The notes beneath the pieces are model-generated. The model did no database searches. It was not told where the DNA came from and saw only the letters and a list, made by a program, of their open reading frames with translations. A DNA stretch of 64,000 bases from Xiphydria camelus (Eukaryota; Arthropoda; Insecta; Hymenoptera; Xiphydriidae): contig OY783197.1 of NCBI GenBank assembly GCA_963678675.1, positions 3,506,400 through 3,570,399 on the forward strand. The letters are read 5' to 3'. Position numbers and translations under genes: made by a program. Below are positions 54,401 through 62,507 of the stretch, piece by piece (the stretch's first letter is position 1; every line of letters starts with the position of its first letter).

Positions 54401-55622
54401 AATTTGCCTAGAAGTAAAGATTAAGTCTTTTTTTTTACGAAATAGATTAGTTTCTCGAAGCAATTAAATTTCAATTGGTGCTTCTTTCCCACCTCAATTT
54501 TCTTCCCATTTTGGCACACTTTTTAGGCACGATGGGAGGTCCTTTCCAAGGATGCAATGAGTGATGAGGCCAGAATAATCCCGTCAGCCTGTCGCAAATC
54601 ATGGTCCATTTCTCACACACCGTGGCGCCCGTCGACACAGCCTCGTCTCTAGCTCGAGCATCGGAATCTTGGACCTATTTTCATTAGTTAATAATTGCGA
54701 TAGGTGTGAATGGAATAAAGGAAAACAGAATTATCACCCTCGACCCAAACCCACCCTATTAATCAACGACACTACAATAGCAATGACTTCGTCGCTGATA
54801 ATCTCCAGAAGAGTCCTCATACGATCCTCCGAATAGGCAGGACCGTCGAGCTTCCAAAGGTCATCGACCGAACCGGATACCGCCTCCAAACACTCTTCAA
54901 CGGCTGACAAACCCTCCCTTGAAAAGTTATCAGGTAGTAAATGAACGTCGAATCGTCATATTCGTCAAAGTAACAGTTCTACCTGGAAGCAGCGGCACTT
55001 TCCAGCTCCGTCCTCACGTTCTTCAAGGCCGTCGCAGCCATATCAGCCACCCTCCTATCCTGCGATCTTTTACCCTGCTCTCTCTTCCTCTCCCATACCG
55101 CTTCCTCCTCCGCGATCGACAAAGGAGGACGCGGGCCTAACAAATCCTCCTCCAATTTCCTCAGGACCCTCTTATTGACATCGGAGAACTGAAGTATCGG
55201 CGCCCAGACCTGGCGCAGTGCCTCTACCAAGGTGGATCCTTTGCCGCTACCGGTAGAAGCCACTTGCACCAGGTCGTGGAAGTTCTCCTCGGTAACCATC
55301 GAAGCGGTCAGCTGAATAGACAGTGTGAATTATTTTTAATACTTTCGTTTTTCTCCACCGGAAATACTCCGGGCACGCTCGGGTGTACCTTGAAAAAAAC
55401 CAGCGTGTTTCTTCCCACTGGCAATTCGTTGCTCAATTTCAAACTGCCGCCACCGGAGCCCGCCTGTACGGGATACGCGCAAAGCGTTCTACACGTAGCC
55501 TCGTCCAGAAACTTGTCGAGCACCGGATAAGCCGTGGTGGACATTTCTTCCCTTCCGGGGATCCCGAAGAAGTGGCCGGCTGTGGAGATGATCAGGGTCC
55601 TGCGTTTGTCCGGGACACCCAT
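30449..55622 (-). CDS. DYNC2H1: Cytoplasmic dynein-2 heavy chain (DYNC2H1 / btv), 44 exons, ~4151 aa
   Basis: Exons: 55622-55359, 55311-54983, 54917-54755, 54674-54493, 54407-54295, 54201-53944, 53869-53649, 53566-53168, 53085-52844, 52781-52458, 52388-52322, 52252-51916, 51858-51122, 51054-50892, 50803-50584, 50501-50375, 50291-49968, 49906-49625, 49557-49308, 49196-48677, 47861-47469, 47372-47193, 47120-46755, 46694-46576, 45928-45612, 45529-45381, 45152-44880, 44788-44556, 44361-44233, 43453-43205, 43134-42704, 42386-42252, 42189-41960, 41334-41125, 40629-40341, 39709-39200, 38603-38134, 36949-36718, 36628-36475, 35315-35096, 35016-34693, 33897-33225, 33165-32814, 30744-30449. All phases agree. 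AAA1 has [10 protein letters not shown] and [11 protein letters not shown]2 [11 protein letters not shown]3 [12 protein letters not shown]4 GRPGAGRRS (arginine also in human). The stalk and microtubule-binding region give [19 protein letters not shown]. The C-terminus LEIPVYT to VALHLRSS matches human dynein-2. It is the retrograde intraflagellar transport motor, confined in insects mainly to sensory cilia and sperm. Least certain junctions: 42704 and 33225/33165. Confidence 0.9.
31440..32430. repeat. Retroelement-like repeat, copy 2, in dynein intron 43
   Basis: Shares GAGGAGGGATAGGAATCGGC (31562) and CGTCCGAACAGCGTTAG (about 32326) with the copy at 5325-5760, in the same order, with a 26-bp tandem array between. 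A polyadenylation-like AATAAA is at about 32028. This explains much of the unusually long 2069-bp intron. Termini are undefined. Confidence 0.4.
31629..31991. repeat. 26-bp minisatellite, 14 units
   Basis: Fourteen tandem units of the form GCGCATTTTTGTTTCTTCCG + TGCAGC, with variants at the AAC/AGC/CGC positions, span 363 bp (13.96 units). As 26 is not a multiple of three, the array opens long frames on both strands with a 26-residue period; these are artefacts, not genes. It sits inside the retroelement-like repeat. Confidence 0.92.
32605..32755. repeat. Short repeat shared with the right end of the window
   Basis: TTGAGTACGAATGTAGTAGA, then AATAAATTCCTGTTCATCTC, then GTTCGTATTCAACTAGACC and TTTTCCCTGG recur in order at 63632-63920, where the first part is duplicated in tandem. 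Opposite ends TTGAGTACGAA and TTCGTATTCAA look like short inverted ends. Confidence 0.55.
33937..34664. mobile_element. 728-bp inverted-end element with a C21 terminus, in dynein intron 41
   Basis: Left end GGGGGAGGGGTCTAACACTT; right end in reverse complement is a run of 21 G followed by TCTAACGGTTGG. ATTA lies directly outside both ends (33933-33936 and 34665-34668), a likely 4-bp target duplication. Interior TTTAAACGC...TTTCTCGAAAC is shared with the 47917-48639 element, suggesting the same piggyBac-like family. It leaves 39 and 28 bp of host intron. Confidence 0.65.
35760..36064 (+). CDS. Unrecognised small two-exon frame nested in dynein intron 39
   Basis: On the strand opposite to the dynein gene, exons 35760-35805 and 35865-36064 join in phase across a 59-bp GT-AG intron (GTAATA...TTTTTATTACAG), giving 81 residues beginning MYKYVADNH and ending [10 protein letters not shown], with [15 protein letters not shown] and [21 protein letters not shown] between. 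AATAAA follows at about 36152. Just upstream (35576-35767) a different frame reads [15 protein letters not shown] and [15 protein letters not shown], which could be the true N-terminus separated by a frameshift. I do not recognise the family. It may be a real nested gene, a decayed gene or a transposon product. Confidence 0.4.
37135..37373. repeat. Foldback element in dynein intron 37
   Basis: 37135-37205 (CCCGGTAATAAGGCCCGTCG...TTTTTACAGTTC) is mirrored at 37300-37373 with scattered mismatches. The rest of this 1184-bp intron (about 37430-37960) carries TTAAGGGGGG and AAAACGCGTTTAAAG, related to the TTAA-flanked elements, but lacks a visible second end. Confidence 0.6.
39754..40298. mobile_element. 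Long-TIR element with nested repeat, dynein intron 35
   Basis: Both ends start ATGTRMCTGAAGTTYRGAAC with arms of about 70 bp. Flanks GGGATACGCG (39744-39753) and GGGATTCGTG (40299-40308) match at 8 of 10 positions. A copy of the 1008-1348 repeat is nested at about 39920-40150. The element leaves about 44 and 42 bp of host intron. Confidence 0.7.
40668..41006. repeat. Foldback element, dynein intron 34
   Basis: Arms AGAAGTATCAAAGTTTGTCA and its inverse GACAAACTCTGATACTTCT enclose 339 bp; the arms are about 50 bp and diverged. The interior repeats TCTGAGAAACTCTGAAAATG-like phrases. The remaining intron is about 155 bp. Confidence 0.55.
41388..41910. mobile_element. TTAA-flanked (piggyBac-like) MITE, dynein intron 33
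   Basis: TTAA stands directly outside both ends (41384-41387, 41911-41914). Terminal inverted repeats are GGTTTCTCGAGCG, perfect over 13 bp. The 523-bp interior is AT-rich and non-coding. TTAA duplication is the hallmark of piggyBac transposition. About 100 bp of host intron remains. Confidence 0.75.
42475..42690. mobile_element. 216-bp long-TIR MITE, dynein intron 31
   Basis: Ends ATGTGCCTGAAATTTCG and, inverted, ACGTACCTGAAGTTCTG; arms of about 70 bp share AACGAAAAATTTCGACTTTG. The 8-mer GAAAAATA flanks both sides (42467-42474, 42691-42698); the match can be read as 10 bp (GTGAAAAATA) if the right end is set at 42688. Same family as 39754-40298. It sits 13 bp from the exon 31 donor. Confidence 0.8.
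43487..44193. repeat. Array of nested palindromes (GCAATATTATTGC-type), dynein intron 29
   Basis: The segment is bounded by GACGTGCAATATTATTGCAC on the left and its inverse on the right, next to AAGCGGGCCC and GGGCCGCTTTA. Inside, TGCACAATATATTG, TGCAATATAATTGATCGTGT and CAATACTAAATACACACGA recur four or more times in alternating orientation. It leaves 33 and 39 bp of host intron. Probably repeated insertions of one MITE into itself; non-coding. Confidence 0.75.
45204..45331. repeat. 128-bp MITE-like foldback, dynein intron 26
   Basis: 22-bp inverted ends GAACCTTAGTATACACCTAT / ATAGACGTATACTAAGGTTC. The interior is AT-rich. Without it the 228-bp intron would be about 100 bp. Confidence 0.65.
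45949..46523. mobile_element. AGGCTTCACAG-family MITE, 575 bp, dynein intron 24
   Basis: Begins AGGCTTCACAGCCCCTATTT and ends GGGGACACACCGTGAAGCCT. Flanks AAAATTAC and CAAATTAT share AAATTA. The interior matches the 8660 and 12234 copies (CATCACAATCTCATG, GAGAAATATTAATTCAACC). It leaves 20 and 52 bp of host intron. Confidence 0.75.
47917..48639. mobile_element. TTAA-flanked (piggyBac-like) MITE, 723 bp, dynein intron 20
   Basis: Perfect terminal inverted repeats of at least 24 bp begin GGGGGTATTACTGTCTAGAC, with TTAA directly outside both ends (47913-47916, 48640-48643). The interior is non-coding and includes TTTAAACGCGTTTTTCTCG, shared with 33937-34664. It accounts for nearly the whole 815-bp intron. 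Confidence 0.85.
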
Positions 55623-56260
55623 CCTCTCCGGTTATTCGAGCAAGAGCTCTGTTGTGATTTTATTGACTTTTATTGATTTTATATGTATTGAGTTTACTCG
55701 TGTCGCGGAACATGTGTTTTTCGCGTTACATTCAGGTTGCATCGAGATACACTGTAGTCGATGCCAGCATGGAGTGGCACGTAACCATGGTGACGTTTGG
55801 TCACAACAATTGTACCTTGGGTTGGAACGGTACTGTCATCGCCACGTGTCTTTCGGTGACCATATGTTCATTCTAGTCGCGATCGATCGATCCAAGTGAT
55901 ATCGATGGCTTCGTGTTAGAAGGGCGTATTGGTATTTTTTCTTATTACAGAAATATTCACTCGTACCGCGGTTATCTTCCTATCAGTATATTTTTCCTGA
56001 TTATCGTGCAATAGATTTTTGATAATTGTAATATTTATTATGTTTCACAAAGTCTTGCACTGTCATTCGGTAAAAGTTTACAGGAAAGGAGATAATCCTT
56101 GTGTTCGAGTATACATAAATGAGGAGTCCCCAGTTCCAAAACTTTTTTAATCCATTTCCGTCAAAAATTAAGTTAAAGATGGCATTGGATTCGTTTTGAC
56201 AATATCTGTTTATAGAAATTGAATTCGCTACCAAAACTCAATAGATCCCTTCAAATTTAA
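55623..56260. other. Region upstream of the dynein-2 gene
   Basis: This should hold the dynein-2 promoter on minus. I see no TATA box and no clear X-box (RFX site) by eye. Short frames here lack recognisable features. AT content rises sharply after about 55900. Confidence 0.35.
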
Positions 56261-56771
56261 ATGGAAAATATCGCCGACCGAGCTATATTTGCCGAATACG
56301 CGACAGTGTTAGACATGGAAAAAGACTTTAATGTTTTTGATTGGAAGAAAGCGGTAGAAGCAAATATTAAACCCCCAGATCAGTGGAATTTCCAATTTTT
56401 CACGGCAAAGCGAATATTAGTACGAAAACAAGAGAAACCATAAGGAAAAACGGTAGTTGTTAAAGGCGACGTAAATTACCGAAGCGATATACATAGGAGT
56501 GTACAAGTCTGTGCTTAAAAAGGGAAATAGTTTTGCAGCCATCGCTCCAGAAGCTCTTTCCAAAATAATGCAAGTTAAACGAGCAAAGCTTAATGATGTA
56601 GACAACTTTTTGAAGAAACACTTCGGTCCAGATTGGAGAACTCTGGATGGCGCAAACTTGACATTTTACAAAAATGTTATTGACAGTGTAGAAGATATTG
56701 GAGACGATTACGAAGATGAAGCATTAGAAGACATTCCAAACGTTATTGAAGAAGATGAACTGCGGATTTGA
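56261..56771 (+). pseudogene. Unrecognised gene or transposon gene remnant in two frames
   Basis: Frame 1 (56261-56443, 60 codons) starts MENIADRAIFAEY and contains DWKKAVEANIKPPDQWNFQF, then stops. Frame 2 (about 56484-56771) reads YKSVLKKGNSFAAIAPEALS, then AKLNDVDNFLKKHFGPDWRT and an acidic tail ending DELRI. The order, spacing and composition suggest one protein of about 165 residues broken by an internal stop and frameshift between 56444 and 56484, or by an intron I cannot define. AATAAA at about 56871 follows. I do not recognise the family; the style resembles short proteins encoded by insect DNA transposons. Confidence 0.4.
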
Positions 56772-57017
56772 TTAATATTACTTGTAGATTAATGTTATGT
56801 GTAACATTTTGAAGAAGTTTTGTTTATGTTGTACCAGTATTCGATTTTACGTTCATAACCGTTTAAATACAATAAAAAAACACAATGCGTTTCGTTTTTA
56901 CAGTGAAAAATTTGACGTTTAATGTTTCAAATCTGCTTTAATCCCATTTCGACGTTTTCATAATTTTCTAAATCCATAGTACGGAAACAAAACTGATTTA
57001 ATCCAACAGTTTTTTTA

Positions 57018-57576
57018 CCCTTTTAGTGTCGGACGACGATATATCGTCATTCGCTCAGGACCGATATTGGTTATTTTATTAAAAATTATTGAAAACATAA
57101 TCATACTCCATACTACGTGACCTACATAAAACTATAATCAAACGATGATTATTGTTATATGCAAATATTGTTTGTAGAAGAGGAACTTGTTTATGTTTTT
57201 CATCATTTTTAACATTTATGTTATTCGTATGATTTTCAATATATATTGCAATACAATTGACATTACGTTATTCTCTCTTTCTTCTGTAATGCGCTGCATT
57301 TTGAATTTTTTGAATATCATTCTTAGTTTGGTTTTTATGAGCATTTTCCTAAACTTAGTCAATTCATCAAATTCGTCCGGTTATCTTCGCATAAACATAC
57401 GGTTTCCGCTCGGTACTAAAAGGGTTAATATAGGTAACCTTTAGAGTCCGGGGGTGGTCGATAAATCGACCATCAGTCAGGTCGGGACCTCCAAATAGGA
57501 AATTTATTGATTTTATTTATAAATTTCACGTCTAAAAAAAGTCGAATTTAACTGAAATTTCCCTGGACTTAAAAGG
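57018..57576. repeat. Two adjacent MITE-like elements with TTAACCCTTTTA-type ends
   Basis: 57018 CCCTTTTAGTGTCGG pairs with ACTAAAAGGGTTAA at about 57415-57428. Next to it, CCTTTAGAGTCCGGGG (about 57438) pairs with CCCTGGACTTAAAAGGTTAA ending at 57580. TTAA or TTAC lies outside the ends, compatible with a TTAA target. No coding capacity. Confidence 0.5.
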
Positions 57577-57904
57577 TTAAAGTTTTCCTGATAGGCATTT
57601 TTATCTAAGTGAAAAACGAATCTAAATGGTGGCTTGATAATATATAAAAATTGGAAGGCCTCTAGTTTATTTCTAAGAGTTGTTTGACGTTTTTCGCGTT
57701 TTCTGAATAATTGGTTATAGTGGATTAAAACAGTTTTGGAACTGGACACCTAATATGTTTACGCAGGCGGAAAATATCGATCGCCGGCTAAAGATATTGG
57801 TATCAATTCTTATTTTCTTCGAGGTCTTTAATGTGATGTTATCGTTTCAAATTATTAATTTCGCTGCTAACGATATCACATATTCATTTCTTAATTTTGT
57901 TTAA

Positions 57905-59638
57905 TATTATATTTGCTCGTTTTCTATAAATGTTGAGCTTTGAGAAAACAGTTTAGAGATGTTAATTAATATGACACCTTTGCGAGCGACCCAGCGCCAG
58001 GCGTTCCGGTACCGGAAGTGCTGACTCTACAGTTACTTTCCATCACTAAAAAGTAACCTGATCTCAAAAAATTAGCTTTGAGAAAACTTGCACATTTTGG
58101 ACGCCGGCTCTTGGACTAATACGAAACTCCTTCGTTAACGAAATTACTTTTTTCGTTGACGAAAGTTTCATTCGTCGTTCTCGCTGTTTTCGTCAACGAA
58201 TGTTGTTTGGTATTTGTATACCGGTGAGTTCCATGACGAGGTGGTGGGCCGATGCGACGGGTCGTTGCTAAGTGATTAAACGAGATTCTAAAAAGAAGAC
58301 GTCGCTAAGGGATGTAGGTAGACACATTTTTCGTGTGAGAAAATTAATTTCGTTGACGAGATCTATTTTGGAAGGGATTTTCGAATCGTTAACGAAAGTG
58401 ATCGACGAAACTTTAAATCCGTTAACGAAAAATATTTCGTCCACGAAAAGCATTTCCCACACGTCGAGAATAGCCCCAGGAGATTGATTGATGAAATGTT
58501 TATTGTTCAAATAGAACAAATCATAATGCCCTGAAATCAGGGCAAGCGTATAGTATACAATTTTAAAACAACGTAAGCAAATATAATAGACTTTAAGCGG
58601 GTAGGTAGAAAGTATAAGCGCAATAAAATAGTAATAGTGTAAGCATAATGAAGAGCGTTCTCTCTCATTTAAAGTTAACAATCGTAAACACGCAGATAAA
58701 CAAAACAGTTAAGTAAAATCAATTAAACAATACCAAAATCAAACTGCAGCAGCGCAGGGGTATAAAGCATAACGAGTAATAATAATCTAAGCGAGTATGT
58801 AAAAATGTAGGAGAGGAAGGGATTAACGACATCATGAAACGCTCCTCGTTAATTTTATGTGGGAAGCTGCAGATAAGATAGCGACTGCAGTTGGTACAGC
58901 CGTTAACGTCACAATTTGCATGAAATTAACACTTAGCCGACCGATCGGGGGGAGATCTCCCCACTTTTGATTGGGGAGATTTCTTCACTTCTAATTAGGT
59001 TACTGCACGACCGATCGGAGAGATCTCCCCACTTTATATTTGGTTGCTACAGTTGGGACTAAATAAATTTACAGTGGTATGAGCTGTGACGAATAAGTAT
59101 TTTTAATAATAAATATAGCATAAAGCGATAGACAGTGTAGGTAGTTTGGCTTGCCCGAGCGCGGTGGAAACCGTACAGTTCACTGTGGCGCGCGCAGTCG
59201 ACTAAGCTTCACATGGGACCGATGATCGGTGCTGACGATCGGGTAAGCCCGCGGGCTAACGTGGTCGGTATGTAGGTATTTCGAGGGTAAGGACGAATTT
59301 CCTTCCTATAGTAGTACTAGACATTGCCGCCAGACGGAGTCGACGTTATGCTACGTCTCTCGTTAGTCCTCCTACTCCATTCGTTTTCTACAAAAGCAAT
59401 CGCGAAGCATCCCCTCTCGGGTGGGCCGATGCTTCTCGGGAAAAAAAGTCGAAGAAATACTTGCAGCATTCTTGCAATCTCAAAGCGTCGTACCGGGTCA
59501 AATCCCAATAAACCTTGTCACTTACCGTAGAAGCGACGTGGTCCACCCTTTTTGCTACTCGTTGTTAATTCTGTCATTATTAAAGTCGTATTTTTGCCAA
59601 GCCAAAATAAGGAACAGTAGCAACAATTTACTCTTAAT
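57905..59638. repeat. 1.4-kb repeat unit, copy A, with a 326-bp insertion
   Basis: Runs from TATTATATTTGCTCG to CAACAATTTACTCTTAAT and matches 60465-63345. After removing the insertion and its duplicated 5 bp (58483-58813), copy A is about 1403 bp; copy B without its own insertion is about 1408 bp. Shared parts include the TTCGTTAACGAA-rich section (58120-58480) and the CGACCGATCGG / GAGATCTCCCC section (58930-59035). Frames in it are short. A partial third copy begins at about 60171. Confidence 0.75.
58483..58808 (-). mobile_element. 326-bp insertion with 5-bp target duplication AGGAG
   Basis: AGGAG flanks the insertion at 58478-58482 and 58809-58813, while copy B has a single AGGAG at the same place (62508-62512). 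Read on minus, it ends AATAAACATTTC then ATCAATCAAT, with a GCCCTGATTTCAGGGC hairpin just before, as expected for a 5'-truncated non-LTR retrotransposon tail. Alternatively a short LTR. Confidence 0.6.
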
Positions 59639-60464
59639 GTTCTAGAACATCTTGGAACAGCATTTTATGACACTGTAGAGCACTTGAGATAGTCGCTGAA
59701 AGAAGTCCATTGGTGGGCGGCACCCTTTTAACCGCTATATCTTCTGAACCAACCCCTGCAGTTCCAAAACAAAAACTTCTTCATCGATAGGGGATGTAGG
59801 GCTACCATGCCCTATAACCCCTATGGGGCTACGATTAGCGGTTCCAGAGTTTTATGGGAACGTACAGACTAACCACACTTACTTTTATTATATATATGTA
59901 TATATTGATTTATTTTCGTGGGGCAAAGCAAAATTCGTCTATTATTTTTTATCTATCGCTGCTACTAGAAATCAATGCTACCATAATAATTTATGCGGCT
60001 AGTATTAGTCTTAAAAATAACCCACGTACGTGGGCAAACACGTGTTTGCCGACTACTGTATAAACATACACGAAGAAACTGACTAGATTTCTTTTCGCCG
60101 TGTTGAAATGTGAGGGGCCGAACGCTCGTACATTATAATATGACATATAGCATAGACTTCTATACATTTTGAGCTTTGAGAAAACAGTTTAGAGACGTTA
60201 ATTAATATGAATGATATGTATTGAGAAAAGGCGTACTAATACGCACAGTTACCGTCCTCACATCTATCGACTGCTGACTGGCGTGGTTCTATCATAAATG
60301 AGTCTGACTGTCTCCTTTATAACATTTATAGTTGTAATTAATGTTTTGGAGAATTTTAGCCTTGAGAAAATACTTTGACATACGTCATTTTTCTGACAGG
60401 TATGAAGTAGCGTTGACTCCACGTATCCCCATACTTTGCTGTCTGACTGTTGGATTCTTGTTTT
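59639..60464. other. Spacer between the two 1.4-kb repeat copies
   Basis: Unremarkable sequence without a supportable gene. About 60171-60215 repeats the GAGCTTTGAGAAAACAGTTT start of the neighbouring units, so a truncated third copy is present. Confidence 0.45.
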
Positions 60465-61037
60465 ATATTATATTTGCTCGCTTTCTATAAATTTTGAGCT
60501 TTGAGAACAGTTTAGAGATGTTAATTAATATGACACCTTTGCGAGCGTCCCAGCGCCAGGCGTCCCGGTACCGGAAGTGCTGACTCTACAATTACTTTCC
60601 ATCACTAAAAAGTAACCTGATCTCAAAAAATTTGCTTTGAGAAAACTCTTGCACATATTGGACGCCAGCTCTTGGACTAATACGAAACTCCTTCGTTAAC
60701 GAAATTACTTTTTTCGTTGACGAACGTGTCATTCGTCGTTCTCGCTGTTTTCGTCAACGAATGTTGTTTGGTATTTGTATGCCGGTGAGTTGCATGACGA
60801 GGTGGTGGGCCGATGCGAAGGGTCGTTGCTAAGTGATTAACGAGATTCTAAAAAGAAGACGTCGCTAAGGGATGTAGACACATTTTTCGTGTGAGAAAAT
60901 TAATTTCGTTGACGAGATTTATTTTGGAAGGGATTTTCGAATCGTTAACGAAAGTGATCGACGAAACTTTAAATCCGTTAACGAAAAATATTTCGTCCAC
61001 GAAAAGCATTTCCCACGTGTCGAGAATAGCCCCCAGG

Positions 61038-62507
61038 GGGGCGATTCTCGACACGTGAGAAACGATTTCGTGAACGGAATTATTATTTCGTTTGAGAAAT
61101 TTTGTACACGGAATTTTTTCCCATACGAAACTCCTTCGTTAACGAAATTACTTTTTTCGTTGACGAAAGTGTCTTTCGTCGTTCTCGGTCAACGAATGTG
61201 CGATACGAATGAGCCGATGCGACGGGTCGGTGCTAAGTGATTAAACGAGATTTTAAAAAGAAGACGTCGCTAAGAGATGTAAACACGGGGAGAGGAGTTG
61301 TTGAGAAGCCGCGGTGTGAACCGGTCGTTCGGGAAGTTGAACTATTTTATACATCTTTGTTCGGTTTAAAGATGAGTGTAAAAAAAGTTAACGCAAAAAA
61401 TCAGGAAAAGCCATTGAAGGTGGACAACGAGCCGGCTATGTCGTAGACGCTCAGAAGAGGCGACTTAGAGAATTCATGGAAGCTAATCCAGACATGATCA
61501 CATGTAAATTTACTAATTCAGTTACTAAAGATAAAATCAATAAGAAATGGGATTTAATAACTGCTATGTTGAATGCAGTGCCTGGGGGGGTTTCAAAAAC
61601 CCAAGAGCAGTGGAGAAGGGTAAGTTGTAAAAAAGTTGTAGGTTACATTGCGTTACATTGCAATTTTCTTGCATTAGTAATTGAATTTATATCTGATTTC
61701 CTGTTTGTTTCTGACTTATGAAAAATAATAATTTAATTTCTTTTAGACGTGGACTGATTTAAAAAAAATTGTGTCAAAGAAAGTTGCCACGAATAAACAA
61801 AATTTGAGGAAAACCGGTGGTGGCCCGCCTGAAACTATAGAGTTTTCAGCTGAAGAAGAGCACATTCTTATGATGATACCTGCAGCAAAAATCGATGGAA
61901 ATCCAAACATCCAGGAATCAGTTGTTACATTTGTAAGTTTAATTTCCGCAGTTCAATGCTATTTGAGGAGTAACATTTCAAAACGCAGTTTTTGAGCTAC
62001 TTTTGGAGTTATTTTCAATTTTCTGTGTCGTTTAACCTTTGCCATTTTTCAAAATTCATTTTGAAACGGAACAAAATATTCGATCTTAAATTGATACGTT
62101 AAACGATGTGTTTTGTTCATTAACGAATTGTTTTGAATCGGTACGTTTACGAATTTGGAAAGATCACCTTTTAATACATCTAATCCCATCTTTAAACTAA
62201 AACCTGAACTTTGGTCGAAAACTGCGTTTTGAAATGTTACTCCTCATTTGCAATAATTTTAATAATAACGTTCGCGATATGACATTTATGTACCATTAGT
62301 GAATTCCACGAGAATGCTTCGTATGGGAAATTATTTTTCGTGTGAGAAAATTTATTTCGTTAACGAGATTTAATTTCGTTGACGAGATCTATCTTGGAAG
62401 GGATATTCGAATCGTTAACGAAAGTGATCGACGAAATTTTACGTCCGTTAACGAAAAATATTTCGTCCACGCGAAAAGCATTTCCCACGCGTCGAGAATA
62501 GCACCCC
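61038..62507. mobile_element. Harbinger-like DNA transposon with Myb/SANT gene
   Basis: Inverted ends GGGGCGATTCTCGACACGTG and, from the right, GGGGTGCTATTCTCGACGCG. The 3-bp AGG stands outside both ends (61035-61037, 62508-62510) and only once at the empty site in copy A. A 3-bp duplication, subterminal repeats (TTCGTTAACGAA, TTTCGTTGACGAA) and a Myb/SANT gene fit PIF/Harbinger, though the usual target is TWA. No nuclease gene is present, so it is non-autonomous. Confidence 0.7.
61476..61932 (+). CDS. Zeste-type Myb/SANT DNA-binding domain ORF of the Harbinger-like element (partial)
   Basis: Exons 61476-61619 and 61747-61932 join in phase (AGAAGG|GTAAGT, TTTTAG|ACGTGG). The same frame continues upstream from about 61434 (VVDAQKRRLREFMEANPDM), so the start may be earlier. 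Residues include KINKKWDLITAMLNAVPGG, SKTQEQWRRTWTDLKKIVSK and an acidic EFSAEEEHIL, the pattern of the Myb/SANT-like domain found in Drosophila zeste and in second ORFs of PIF/Harbinger elements. It probably binds the element's own ends. After a GTAAGT at 61933 no further exon is seen; reading through stops at 61995. A frame starting MSVKKVNAKNQ at 61371 may be the N-terminus, shifted by one base. Confidence 0.65.
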
